From NCBI GenBank assembly GCA_963757265.1, contig CAVWRA010000011.1, positions 434,001 to 498,000 on the forward strand: DNA of 64,000 nt, in the 5' to 3' direction. This document shows, one piece after another, positions 8,054 to 18,932 of the stretch. The translations under genes and the position numbers were made by a program. The stretch comes from CAIVVT01 sp963757265 (GTDB lineage: Bacteria; Acidobacteriota; Terriglobia; Bryobacterales; Bryobacteraceae). The notes under the pieces were generated by a model. That model was not told the DNA's origin. It made no database searches and saw only the letters and a list, made by a program, of their open reading frames with translations. Position 1 is the stretch's first letter, and each line of letters starts with the position of its first letter.

Positions 8054-8911
8054 TCACTCCATCGACAGCCGGAAATTGATATCCATCGACCGCGCCGAAT
8101 GCGTGATCGCGCCCGCGCTCACGAAATCGGCGCCCGCTTCGGCGAAGGCGCGCAGGGTTTCCAGCGTGACCCCGCCCGAAACCTCGACCGTGGCGCGGCC
8201 CTTCACCCGCGCAATCCACGTTCGTGCCTGCTCCGGCGTCAGGTTGTCCAGCAGCAGGTGCGTCGCGCCGCAGTCCAGCGCATCGTCCATCTCTTCCCGC
8301 GTCCGCACCTCGATCTCCACCGGCGCCGTCTGCCCTTTCACGGCCTCCATCGCCGCGCGCACGCTGCCCGCCGCCGCGATGTGATTGTTCTTGATCAGAA
8401 TCGCATCATATAGCCCCATGCGGTGGTTCTGCACGCCGCCCGCCGCCGCGGCCAGCTTCTCCAGCCGCCGCAGCCCAGGCGTCGTTTTGCGCGTGTCCTG
8501 CACCTTGCACTTCGTGCCGTCCACTTCCTGCACGAAGCGGTTGGCCAGCGTCGCCACCGCCGACAGCCGCTGGATGAAATTCAGCGCCGTGCGCTCGCAC
8601 GTCAGCAGCGTCCGCGCCGGCCCGTGCACGCGCGCCAGGCAGTCGCCGCCCCACACCCGCTCGCCGCTCTGCTTGCGCAGCTGCACCGTGACCCCGCCGC
8701 CCTGCAGCTCGTAAATCAGATCGAGCAGCTCGACGCCCGCCACCACCAACCGTTCCCGGGCGTAAAACGCGCCCGCCCCCTGGCGCTGGGCCGGCACGAT
8801 CAGGTTGGTCGTCAGGTCGCCGCTGCCGATATCCTCCTCGAGCGCCCGCCGGACCGCCTCGCGGATCTCTGGATGCTTAATGTCGAACATGGCCGATGAC
8901 TCTCTTTCCAA
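8054..8911 (-). CDS. nadC: Nicotinate-nucleotide pyrophosphorylase (quinolinate phosphoribosyltransferase)
   Basis: Converts quinolinate and PRPP to nicotinate mononucleotide in de novo NAD synthesis. About 278-285 residues, normal length. Visible family segments are EEDIGSGDLTTN near the N-terminus, RTALNFIQRLSAVATLAN, TRKTTPGLR, NHRMGLYDAILIKNNHI, the substrate-binding EIEVRTREE and EVSGGVTLETL near the end. The start could be ATG 8911 or ATG 8890 (MFDIKHPEIREA); the second fits the family N-terminus better. No nadA or nadB is adjacent. Confidence 0.95.
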   Translation of the reverse strand: MERESSAMFDIKHPEIREAVRRALEEDIGSGDLTTNLIVPAQRQGAGAFYARERLVVAGVELLDLIYELQGGGVTVQLRKQSGERVWGGDCLARVHGPARTLLTCERTALNFIQRLSAVATLANRFVQEVDGTKCKVQDTRKTTPGLRRLEKLAAAAGGVQNHRMGLYDAILIKNNHIAAAGSVRAAMEAVKGQTAPVEIEVRTREEMDDALDCGATHLLLDNLTPEQARTWIARVKGRATVEVSGGVTLETLRAFAEAGADFVSAGAITHSARSMDINFRLSME

Positions 8912-9106
8912 TGGGCTTCGTTGCCAGGCCCAGCCAATTGCGGACTCGCCAGTCCCGCCGCCGCCGTTTTTCGGCCCGATTATCCGTTGGCCGGCCGATT
9001 CCGCCTCCTGGCAGCGGCCGTAGTGGATTCCACGCCCGCCTCGCTGGTTCGTGGGACAGGCAACTGGGCCTGCCGGCGGCTTTCAGCCGGCCGTCGAGGC
9101 AGGGCT

Positions 9107-11809
<2,703 letters not shown>

Positions 11810-11938
11810 GGGAAATCACCAGCTTAGCATGAGCAACCTCGATCGCCCAAAGGCCTCGAAGTGATACGAAACCGCTGCTTTGCGAAACGATTGATGGGGG
11901 CGGGTCCGCCGCCGGCTCATCGCCGCCTCACCGCAGGC

Positions 11939-11967
11939 TTGACATGCGCCACGTGGCGCCTTACAGT
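11939..11967 (+). promoter_or_regulatory. Promoter with perfect palindrome in the spacer (higA-like gene)
   Basis: TTGACA (11939-11944) and TACAGT (11962-11967) are separated by exactly 17 bp, a near-consensus sigma-70 promoter. The spacer contains the perfect 14-bp palindrome GCGCCACGTGGCGC (11946-11959). An operator there would block RNA polymerase, which fits autorepression by the HTH protein encoded 41 bp downstream. Autoregulation is inferred, as is usual for HigA proteins. Confidence 0.7.
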
Positions 11968-12007
11968 GTGCAGGTGATACGGAGCTTCTGCTGAGAGGGG
12001 CACTCCC

Positions 12008-12292
12008 ATGACGATGAAGAACCCGCCCCATCCGGGGACGGTCGTGTTGCAGGAGTGCATCGCGCCACTGGGACTGACGATTACTCAGGCGGCCGCGGCG
12101 CTGGGCGTGACTCGCAATACGCTTTCGGAGCTGGTGAACGGCAAGCGCGGGATCTCTCCGGAGATGGCCGTGCGGCTTGCGACGGTGTTCGGCGGGGCCG
12201 AACAGGGATGGATCGTGCAACAGGCGCAGTATGATCTGGCTCAGGTGCGGCGCGACCGGATGAGGAAGCTCAAGCGGCTGAAAGTGGCCTAA
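12008..12292 (+). CDS. HigA-family HTH regulator, apparently solitary antitoxin
   Basis: A 94-residue XRE/HigA-type DNA-binding protein. It opens with the HigA N-terminal phrase PPHPGTVVLQECIAPLGLT, followed by a helix-turn-helix (ITQAAAALGVTRNTLSELV) and NGKRGISPEMAVRLATVFG. Length and motifs match HigA antitoxins that repress their own promoter. No intact HigB toxin gene lies next to it: upstream is about 200 bp to valS, downstream is a dispersed repeat. It is therefore an orphan or a repurposed regulator. A Shine-Dalgarno GAGAGGGG precedes the ATG. Confidence 0.85.
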   Translation: MTMKNPPHPGTVVLQECIAPLGLTITQAAAALGVTRNTLSELVNGKRGISPEMAVRLATVFGGAEQGWIVQQAQYDLAQVRRDRMRKLKRLKVA

Positions 12293-12307
12293 TTTAGTGT
12301 CTCAGTC

Positions 12308-12456
12308 GAGGATTGACAACGCCGGCCAAGCGTTGACACGAATGTCGACGCGGCAGACACGAGTGTCTGCGCCACCCGCCTCCGCGACTCTCGTCGCTAT
12401 GGCGGGCAAGCAAGGGGCGCCCGGTCCCGCGGCTCTGAAACAGCACGACCGCTCCT
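12308..12456 (-). repeat. Dispersed hairpin-rich repeat, copy B (inverted)
   Basis: Reverse-complement relative of the unit at 372-533, with a nearly identical core over about 60 bp, including the hairpin formed by GCAGACA and TGTCTGC. It lies directly behind the higA-like gene. The rest of the gap to 12737 has no gene I can support. Confidence 0.75.
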
Positions 12457-12737
12457 TTCAGTAGCGGCCCCGGAAGACAGTCGCGGCTGTGCAAGTAACT
12501 GCGGCCGCAATGCGCGTACTCTGGGCGCCGCCATCCGTTTTCGCCCCTCTTTCCATCGCCCTTTTCGCGGCCATGAAACCTGCCGCTCGCGGGAGGCATC
12601 TTAAGTGTTGCAAAGGCATGGGATGTCGGGGCGACGCCGCTCCCGGGCGCAGTGCTTCCTCCCGTGTCCGGCTACGGTCCCGGCGGCACTGGGCGCGCCT
12701 TGCGGATCGTCAGACAACCAGGTTGAGGAGATTCTCG

Positions 12738-13409
12738 ATGATGAAGCGTATTTTCTGCCTTTCCCCCCTTGTCGCGCTGTTTTTGTTTGCCTCCGTGGCC
12801 AGCGCGCAGTATTCGGTCGATGCCCACGTTGGTGTCGGCTACGCGTGGGACAAAACGAACAACCAGGGCATCGACAACGCCAATTCCCCCACCAATGCAT
12901 TCGGCGCCTGCACGCCCGGCAGCGGTGACACCTACTGCCAGACGACCCCCGCTCTGAACAACGTGTTGATGGGAATCGGCGGCGACGTCATGTTCATGAA
13001 GCAGTTTGGCTTCGGCGCGAACATCGACTTCATGCCCGCGAAGAAAGACTACGGCCCGTTCCAATTCCGGCAGACGTTCTATGACTTCAACGGAATTTGG
13101 GCGCCGCTGCGGACCAAGCGCGCAGTGCTGCATATTGAAGGCGGTGTCGGCGGCGCCAAAACGGGCTTCTCCTACACCCAGTCCGGCTGCGTGGGGACCT
13201 CGATTTGCTCCACCAGCAGCTCGCCCGTGGCCTCCGAGAACCATTTCGACCTGCACGTCGGAGCGGGCATCATGCTGTTCGTGACCCCCCACATTTTCAT
13301 CAAGCCGCAGATCGACCTGCACTACGCGCCGGGGCTCGACAACCAGTTCAACAGCAACATGGCGCCCGCGGCCATGGTCTCGGTCGGCTACAGCTCCGGC
13401 GACCACTAA
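12738..13409 (+). CDS. Outer-membrane beta-barrel protein
   Basis: A 223-residue secreted protein. Residues 1-23 form a clear signal peptide (basic start, hydrophobic core, cleavage after ASAQ). The mature part has alternating hydrophobic/aromatic strands, Gly-rich turns and a C-terminal strand of the OmpA/OmpW-like barrel style (AAMVSVGYSSGDH). Four cysteines in extracellular-type loops (ACTPG, YCQTT, GCVG, ICST) may form disulfides. I chose the ATG at 12738; a frame open from 12489 runs through repeat-bearing DNA. Exact function is unknown; adhesion or small-solute passage are possibilities. Confidence 0.8.
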   Translation: MMKRIFCLSPLVALFLFASVASAQYSVDAHVGVGYAWDKTNNQGIDNANSPTNAFGACTPGSGDTYCQTTPALNNVLMGIGGDVMFMKQFGFGANIDFMPAKKDYGPFQFRQTFYDFNGIWAPLRTKRAVLHIEGGVGGAKTGFSYTQSGCVGTSICSTSSSPVASENHFDLHVGAGIMLFVTPHIFIKPQIDLHYAPGLDNQFNSNMAPAAMVSVGYSSGDH

Positions 13410-13584
13410 TCCACTCGCCGGGGAGTTTCCGTCCGGCGCCGACGCCGGCCTCTCCGGCCGCGTGTCGGAGCCCAAGTGCGGGCGGGATTTCCGCCTCGGG
13501 ATTCCGGCCCGCATCGATCGTTCACTCTTCGTTCCGGGCGGAAGCCAAAGACTTCACGTTCCGCAATGGCTGCCGCCCCCAAGC

Positions 13585-14085
13585 CTATGCGCCCGCCCCA
13601 GCCGCGCTCTCCGGCGCCCCGCCATCGAACGACTGCAGCGCCAGGTAGCTCAGCCCGAACCGCTGGACATTGTCATGCTGCTTCTTGAACCGGTCGTAGT
13701 GACCTTCTTCGGCGCCGACCAGTCGCTCGAACAGCTGCCTCGAAGCGGCGTCGGCATTGGCCGCGCATTCGATCGCCGATCGATTGTAGGAACGCGCGCA
13801 CTCCTCTTCCAGCTCCATCACTCTCACCAGCATCGCTTCCGGCTCCGTGATGTTCTCCACCGGCGCCGCCTCCACCATCACCGCGTCGCCCTTCAGGAAC
13901 AGGATCCGCTCGGCCAGCATTTCCAGGTGCCCCATCTCCTGAATCGCAATCTGCTTAAAAAGCCGCGCCAGCGGATGGAAGCCCTGATCGTCCAGGTGAA
14001 AGTGGAAATACATGTATTGGTGGATCGCCCGCAATTCGCCGGCCACCCCTTCGTTTAATAGATGAATGCTCTTTGTGTTGTCCAT
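13585..14085 (-). CDS. bfr: Bacterioferritin
   Basis: A 166-residue ferritin-like four-helix protein that stores iron as a ferric mineral, usually as a 24-mer. Ferroxidase ligands are visible: GVAGELRAIHQYMYFHFH near the N-terminus, the ExxH in AIQEMGHLEMLAERI, VRVMELEEECARSYNRS and the second ExxH in GAEEGHYDRF. Alternatives such as Dps do not fit: Dps is dodecameric with inter-subunit sites. It stands alone and converges on the outer-membrane gene; no bacterioferritin-associated ferredoxin is adjacent. Confidence 0.9.
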   Translation of the reverse strand: MDNTKSIHLLNEGVAGELRAIHQYMYFHFHLDDQGFHPLARLFKQIAIQEMGHLEMLAERILFLKGDAVMVEAAPVENITEPEAMLVRVMELEEECARSYNRSAIECAANADAASRQLFERLVGAEEGHYDRFKKQHDNVQRFGLSYLALQSFDGGAPESAAGAGA

Positions 14086-14325
14086 ATTCAGGCCTCTAAC
14101 TCATCTTATTGCGTTTCCCCCATGCCCCGGCCACGTTATATCGGGAAGCGCCACGCCTTCTTTGCCCGGCACCCGACGCCACGCCATCCGGGCCTGCATC
14201 GGGACTCCATCCAGCCTCCGCGGAGCGCTGCCTCTGCGCCCCCAACGGCCCGCGTCCGGTCCTGATTCGCCAATGCGTTGGGTGATCCGCGGCCCCGCTC
14301 CTCTCGGGAGGTGTACAGTGAATCC

Positions 14326-15501
14326 ATGGCCCTCATCGAGGAGATTCAAGCCGCCTTGCGGGCCGAAGGACTGGGCGGCTGGCTATTCTTCGATCATCAC
14401 CGCCGCGACCCGCTGGCCTACCGCGTGCTGCATTTCGAGCCGGCGCAATCGGTGACGCGGCGGTGGTACTACCTCGTGCCGGCCAGCGGCGCGCCCCGGA
14501 AGCTGGTGCACCGCATCGAGTCCCACGTTCTGGACCCGCTCCCCGGCGAGGCCACGCTGTACTCCGGCTGGCGCGACCAGCAGCGGCAATTGGCGCACCT
14601 CCTCGAGAACTGCCGCCGGGTCGCGATGCAGTATTCGCCGCGCTGCGGCGTGCCGTATGTTTCGCTGGTTGACGCCGGCACCGTGGAGCTGGTTCGCGCC
14701 TGCGGCGTCGAGGTTGTCACCTCGGCCAACCTGATTCAGCTCTTCGAGGCCGTGTGGACGCCGGCTCAGTACGAGTCCCACAAGAGGGCGGCGGCGCTGG
14801 TGGACGAGATCCGCGGCGCCGCTTTCGCCCGTGCCGCCGCGGCCCTGCGCGCCGGCGCGCGCAGCACGGAATACGACGTCCAACAGTTCATCCGCGACCG
14901 TTTCGCCCAGGCCGGCCTGATCGCCGACCACGGGCCGATCGTGGCCGTCAACGCCAACGCCTCCAACCCGCATTACGAGCCCGAGCGCGACTGCCACTCC
15001 GAGATCCGGTCCGGCGACCTGCTGCTGATTGACCTATGGGCCAAGCTCGACCAGCCCGACGCCGTGTACTATGACATCACCTGGACGGCGTATTGCGGCG
15101 CGACCCCGCCCGAGGAGATGGTCAACGTCTTCGAGTCCGTCGCCGGAGCGCGCGATGCGGCCGTGCGGACGGTGCAGAACGCCGCCGCGGCCGGCGTCCC
15201 CCTGGCCGGATTCCAGGTGGACGACGCCTGCCGCGACTACCTGCGGGAGCGCGGCTTCGACGAGTTCTTCTTCCACCGCACCGGGCACTCCATCGGCACC
15301 GAGGTGCATGGCACCGGCGCCAACATGGACAATTACGAGACGCACGACCAGCGCCGAATCGTGCCCGGCACCTGCTTTTCGGTCGAGCCCGGTGTGTACC
15401 TGCCCGACTTCGGCATCCGCAGCGAGGTCAACGTCTACCGGGCCGAATCCTGGGCCGAAGTCACGGGCGAAATCCAGACCGAACTGCTGCGGCTGCTCTG
15501 A
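14326..15501 (+). CDS. M24-family Xaa-Pro aminopeptidase
   Basis: A 391-residue metallopeptidase of the pita-bread fold, with an N-terminal creatinase-type domain (residues about 1-150) and a C-terminal catalytic domain. Metal ligands are visible in order: Asp in LLLIDLWAKLD, Asp in YYDITWT, His in HRTGHSIG, Glu in FSVEPGVY and Glu in IRSEVNVYR. Such enzymes usually cleave N-terminal residues before proline. I chose ATG 14326 (MALIEEIQAALR) with GGGAGGTG 12 bp upstream; an in-frame GTG at 14311 is possible. No signal peptide. Confidence 0.88.
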   Translation: MALIEEIQAALRAEGLGGWLFFDHHRRDPLAYRVLHFEPAQSVTRRWYYLVPASGAPRKLVHRIESHVLDPLPGEATLYSGWRDQQRQLAHLLENCRRVAMQYSPRCGVPYVSLVDAGTVELVRACGVEVVTSANLIQLFEAVWTPAQYESHKRAAALVDEIRGAAFARAAAALRAGARSTEYDVQQFIRDRFAQAGLIADHGPIVAVNANASNPHYEPERDCHSEIRSGDLLLIDLWAKLDQPDAVYYDITWTAYCGATPPEEMVNVFESVAGARDAAVRTVQNAAAAGVPLAGFQVDDACRDYLRERGFDEFFFHRTGHSIGTEVHGTGANMDNYETHDQRRIVPGTCFSVEPGVYLPDFGIRSEVNVYRAESWAEVTGEIQTELLRLL

Positions 15502-15669
15502 CAAACGCCGCTGGATAGGGCGCAGCGCTGCCGGCGGACACGCGGCCCGGAACCGAACCTGCGCCTCGGCCGCCCGATCCGGCGCTGCTCATTTCAGAGC
15601 CGCTCAACGGTGAGGAAGCGGACCCGGAGGGAGCCTTTCCTCAGCGTTGCATCAAGTAATGATACCGAA

Positions 15670-15767
15670 TTTCCGCGAATTGCCGGAAAAGTGCGATGCG
15701 CCGGGTTGAAAATCAGCCACCTGGTGTATACTGTACCTCGCGATAAAGTAGACAAAAATCGCACTTT
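15670..15767. promoter_or_regulatory. Promoter of the eqolisin gene flanked by inverted repeats
   Basis: TTGAAA (15706-15711) and TATACT (15727-15732), 15 bp apart, form a likely promoter. A perfect 10-bp inverted repeat flanks it: AAAGTGCGAT (15688-15697) and ATCGCACTTT (15758-15767). A second inverted repeat, TTTCCG (15670-15675) and CGGAAA (15684-15689), lies just upstream. Half-sites on both sides of a promoter suggest repression by a looping or dimeric regulator, which is inferred. The DNA from 15502 to 15669 holds nothing I recognise. Confidence 0.45.
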
Positions 15768-15825
15768 CGGCCCGATCGACCAAGAAGACTTGAGCCTAAC
15801 TTGTCCAAAAATCGGAGGAATAGCC

Positions 15826-16701
15826 ATGAAAATAACCACTTTTCCAGCCCCGCCCAAGGGCTTCAACCCAGTGACCGGTTCCGACGTCAACCTGGCGCGC
15901 TACGGCTATCCGCGCCGCCCCGACCCAGTCAAGGAGCCCCAGCTGCGAGCGCTGTGGGACCGGTTTTTCACCGTCCCCCATACGCTGGTGACGGCCGAAC
16001 TGGTGGAAGACAAGGTCTGGCACACGCGCCCGCTCTTTGAGTGGAAGAAGAAGCCCTTCGGCCTGGTGGGCGATTGGGGCGGGGCCATCGTCCAGGTCTC
16101 CTCGCTCGGCTTCTCCCCGCCCGAACCCGCCAACACCGTCTTCGCCGAGTGGGTGGTTCCCAAGATCAAACCCAAGCCCACCGAGCCCGGCTCGCAGACC
16201 GTCGGTTTCTGGGTCGGGCTGGGCGGCGTCAACACGGGCGAGCTGTTACAGGCCGGGACCGCCGCCACGCTGACCGGGACCAGCGTCACCTATTGGGCCT
16301 GGACGGAGTGGTTTCCCGCCGGATACGTGGTCAATAACCTGTCCATCCAGGCCGGCGATACCGTCAGCGTCCTGGTATGCGCCCCGGAACCGACTCACGG
16401 TTACGTCAGCATGATGAACCACCGCACCGGCATCGCCATCAGCATCGGCGTGAGCGATCCGAGTGGAAGCACCCCCTATGACGGCTCGACCGTGGAATGG
16501 ATCATCGAGGCCATCGGCACCGAAGTGCCCAATTTTGGCAGCGTGACGTTCACCAATATCACCGCCGGCACGAAAGACCACACCATCAATCTCTCGAAAG
16601 CCTATACGGTCAATACGACCAACGGCAGCAAGACGTTGGCGACGGGCAAGGTCCTGGCGTCGAAAGACGAGGTCGAAGTGATCTGGGACGCGGCCATCTG
16701 A
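15826..16701 (+). CDS. G1-family (eqolisin) glutamic peptidase
   Basis: A 291-residue acid-type peptidase using a Gln/Glu dyad, a family first known from fungi and rarer in bacteria. Both catalytic positions are visible: Gln142 in ELLQAG (fungal ILQTG) and Glu228 in EWIIEAIG (fungal EFIIEDF). WVGLGG, AWTEWFPAG, SIQAGDTV and GSVTFTN follow the fungal order. The N-terminal about 80 residues, with YGYPRRPDP, are the bacterial extension. No signal peptide is seen, so export would need another route. A canonical ATCGGAGGAA site precedes the ATG. Confidence 0.88.
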   Translation: MKITTFPAPPKGFNPVTGSDVNLARYGYPRRPDPVKEPQLRALWDRFFTVPHTLVTAELVEDKVWHTRPLFEWKKKPFGLVGDWGGAIVQVSSLGFSPPEPANTVFAEWVVPKIKPKPTEPGSQTVGFWVGLGGVNTGELLQAGTAATLTGTSVTYWAWTEWFPAGYVVNNLSIQAGDTVSVLVCAPEPTHGYVSMMNHRTGIAISIGVSDPSGSTPYDGSTVEWIIEAIGTEVPNFGSVTFTNITAGTKDHTINLSKAYTVNTTNGSKTLATGKVLASKDEVEVIWDAAI

Positions 16702-16793
16702 AGCCGACCGGGGGGCCTGGCGTGAATAAGGGGCAGCTGAGCCCTTCGAGCGGCTGGCCGCGAAGCCCGCGCGCCCCCCTGTGAGCTATGCGG

Positions 16794-17042
16794 CTAGCCG
16801 CGGCGAGCGCCGCAGTGCGGGCAAAACGGGGTCGGGTCGCGGAATTGCGCGCCGCACTGGGCGCAGAATCCGCCCGCTCCAGCCGCGCCCGGGCCGGGCC
16901 GGCCCTGATAGCCGCCGGAGCCGCCATCGCTGAACAGGTGGCGGAAGATCAGGCCCAGCAGCAGGGCGAAGATCAGCAGCCCGAACAACCCGTGAAAGAA
17001 GAGGAATCCTGGAAAGAACCCTGGGACGCAAAAGACGTGCAC
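16794..17042 (-). CDS. Small membrane protein with C-terminal zinc ribbon
   Basis: An 82-residue protein. Residues about 7-33 are strongly hydrophobic (FFPGFLFFHGLFGLLIFALL), followed by a Gly-rich linker and a zinc ribbon FCAQCGAQFRDPTPFCPHCG with the classical CxxC-CxxC pattern. The start is GTG at 17042 with GGGGAGGT 5-6 bp upstream. Such proteins occur widely with no known reaction; a role in membrane-associated regulation is only a guess. It runs convergently to the eqolisin gene. Confidence 0.75.
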   Translation of the reverse strand: MHVFCVPGFFPGFLFFHGLFGLLIFALLLGLIFRHLFSDGGSGGYQGRPGPGAAGAGGFCAQCGAQFRDPTPFCPHCGARRG

Positions 17043-17136
17043 GGCGACCTCCCCTGGCGCTCCGGCCCCTGGCGGGGTATTCGAAGCTCATTTCAAGAGA
17101 CGAAAGCAGCGCGCCATTGGTTCGGTCAAGAGCGTG

Positions 17137-17200
17137 AAAAAGAAAAGGCTTCGCAGCGGAGATTGGAGGAGGATTCGGAGGAGGAATCCGCTGCGAAGCC
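17137..17200 (-). terminator. Long hairpin with T-tract on the minus strand
   Basis: GGCTTCGCAGCGGA (17147-17160) and TCCGCTGCGAAGCC (17187-17200) form a perfect 14-bp stem. On the minus strand the stem is followed by TTTTCTTTTT, so it likely ends transcripts from the M16 peptidase operon whose last stop is at 17424. The 26-nt loop is unusual, carrying two GGAGGAGGA blocks (plus strand). The rest of 17043-17423 contains an A+T-rich patch near 17270-17330 with the inverted repeat TCCTGA...TCAGGA, but no gene. Confidence 0.6.
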
Positions 17201-17423
17201 CTCAAACAGGCTCATCAGGTGGCGCGTTCGCTTGACCCGCCTCGCCTTAGGCCACATCGTATCAGAGTTTTGGATGAAATTGTCCTGATTTTAAGGTCAG
17301 GAATTACAATAAAACCAAAAGATAGGCTGAACGGGAGCGACGGTTCATCGCAGATTCACCAATTCTGTTGGGCTTTTCTGCAAGTAGCCCACTCGCTCGG
17401 CCATGGGCGCGCTGATTTTGCGG

Positions 17424-18932
17424 TCATTTTGCGGCCGGTTTGGTGCTGTGAAGATCTGCCGCGATGAGGTCCAGTTGCGCCTGCGGGATCACCGTTGCCG
17501 GCCCGTAGGCCGCCAGATCCTTTGAGAATGCCTGGGCATTGCCGACGGCCACGATGGACAACCTGGCGGGATCGATCAAGCGTCGCACGGCATCCCGGAC
17601 CTGGCCGATGGTCAGCGCATCGAGGCGCTCCCGGTAGCCGGACCAGTAATCGTCGCCCAAGCCGTAAAGAGCAGCCGTAAGGACCCGGTCGGCGACCTGC
17701 CCGGAAGTCTCGGTGGCCAGGGCGAAGCTGCCGGAAAGAAAGGCTTTGGCCTCGTCGAACTCGGTCTGTTCGGCGGGGTTGAGGTGGAATTGCTGGAGCA
17801 GGTTGACGATCATGCGCACGGCGGCGCCGGTTTTTTCGGTGCGGGTGAAGGTGCTGACCGCGAAGACGCCCGCCTGGCGCTCACAATCGAAGCTCGAGCT
17901 GGCATCGTAGGTGAGCCCTTCCTGGGCGCGGATCTTGATATTCAGGCGGGAGTTGAAGCTGCCGCCGAAGATCTGGTTGCCGACATTCAGGGCCAGGAAA
18001 TCGGGATGGTTGCGGGGGATGCCGGTGTGGCCGATGGAGATCTGGGTCTGCACGGCCGAAGGCATGTTGACGATGACCACGCGCGCGGCGCGCGGCGGGG
18101 GCGGCGGCAGTGCGGCGGGCGGCGAGGCGGCATCGTCTTTCCATGCGCCAAAGGCCTGTTCGGCCAGGCGGAAACCCTCCTCGGGCGTTACATCGCCGGA
18201 GACGGCGAACCACGACCGATGGGGCACATAGGTGCGTTTCCAGAATTCGACGAGGTCGTCGCGGCGCAGGGCGCTGATGGTGGCGGGGGTGCCGTCGCCG
18301 GGATAAGCGTAGGGGTGCTGGCCCAGGACCACGCGCGAGGCGACCAGCGAGATGAGGTAGGAGGGGTCGTCGAGGTTGACCGCCAGGGCGGAGAGGATCT
18401 GCTCGGTGCGGCGGGCGATCTCATCCGGTGCGAAGCGCGGGCGCAGGACGATGTCGGCCAGCAGCTCCAGGCCGAGTGTCGAGTAGCTCTTCATGAACGT
18501 GCCGCCGGCGGTGGTGGCGTCGTCGGTGGCGCTGGCGCCCATGCTGCCGCCGCAGCCGTCGATCAGGGCCGAAATTTCGGGCGAGGTGCGGTCGCCGGCG
18601 CCTTCGCGCAACAGTCCGGCGACGAGGCTGGGCAGGCCGGATTTGGCGGGCGCCACGTCGCAGTTGCCGGCGAGGATCTGCAGGGCGTAAGTCACGACCG
18701 GCAGGCGATGATCCTCAATCACGTACACGGTGAGGCCGTTGGGCAGTTGCCGGCGCACGGGCTTGGGAAAGGCGTAGGGACGGGGCGCGGAGGGGGGCGG
18801 TGGGGACATCTTGCTGGGTTTCTCGGTGGGGCTCATGGAGGCTGGGGTATCGGAATTCGGGGTCTGCGGTTGGGTCTGGCCGTGGGCCAGGGCGGTGGCG
18901 GCGCCGGCCGCCAGCAGCTCGCGCCGGGTCAT
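17424..18932 (-). CDS. M16 peptidase-like protein, non-catalytic partner subunit
   Basis: A 502-residue exported relative of mitochondrial processing peptidase. The N-terminus is a short twin-Arg signal (TRRELLAAGAATALAHG) followed by a Pro/Ser linker. M16 fold signatures are present (LPNGLTVYVIEDHRLPVVT; TYVPHRSWFAVSGDV), but the zinc motif HxxEH is replaced by SLVAGLL, so it cannot bind zinc. The R/Y substrate motif is retained in FNSRLNIKIRAQEGLTYD. Paired genes in which one subunit supplies zinc and the other the R/Y motif are a known M16B arrangement. The start overlaps the upstream stop by 4 bp. Confidence 0.9.
   Translation of the reverse strand: MTRRELLAAGAATALAHGQTQPQTPNSDTPASMSPTEKPSKMSPPPPSAPRPYAFPKPVRRQLPNGLTVYVIEDHRLPVVTYALQILAGNCDVAPAKSGLPSLVAGLLREGAGDRTSPEISALIDGCGGSMGASATDDATTAGGTFMKSYSTLGLELLADIVLRPRFAPDEIARRTEQILSALAVNLDDPSYLISLVASRVVLGQHPYAYPGDGTPATISALRRDDLVEFWKRTYVPHRSWFAVSGDVTPEEGFRLAEQAFGAWKDDAASPPAALPPPPPRAARVVIVNMPSAVQTQISIGHTGIPRNHPDFLALNVGNQIFGGSFNSRLNIKIRAQEGLTYDASSSFDCERQAGVFAVSTFTRTEKTGAAVRMIVNLLQQFHLNPAEQTEFDEAKAFLSGSFALATETSGQVADRVLTAALYGLGDDYWSGYRERLDALTIGQVRDAVRRLIDPARLSIVAVGNAQAFSKDLAAYGPATVIPQAQLDLIAADLHSTKPAAK

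Noticed and set aside
11810..11938. T-box leader for valS
   Set aside because: No T-box sequence or specifier stem was recognised on the minus strand upstream of valS.
11861..11974. Remnant of a higB toxin upstream of the higA-like gene
   Set aside because: A frame beginning VIRNRCFAKRL is faintly HigB-like at its start but does not continue as HigB and overlaps the promoter. Too weak to annotate.
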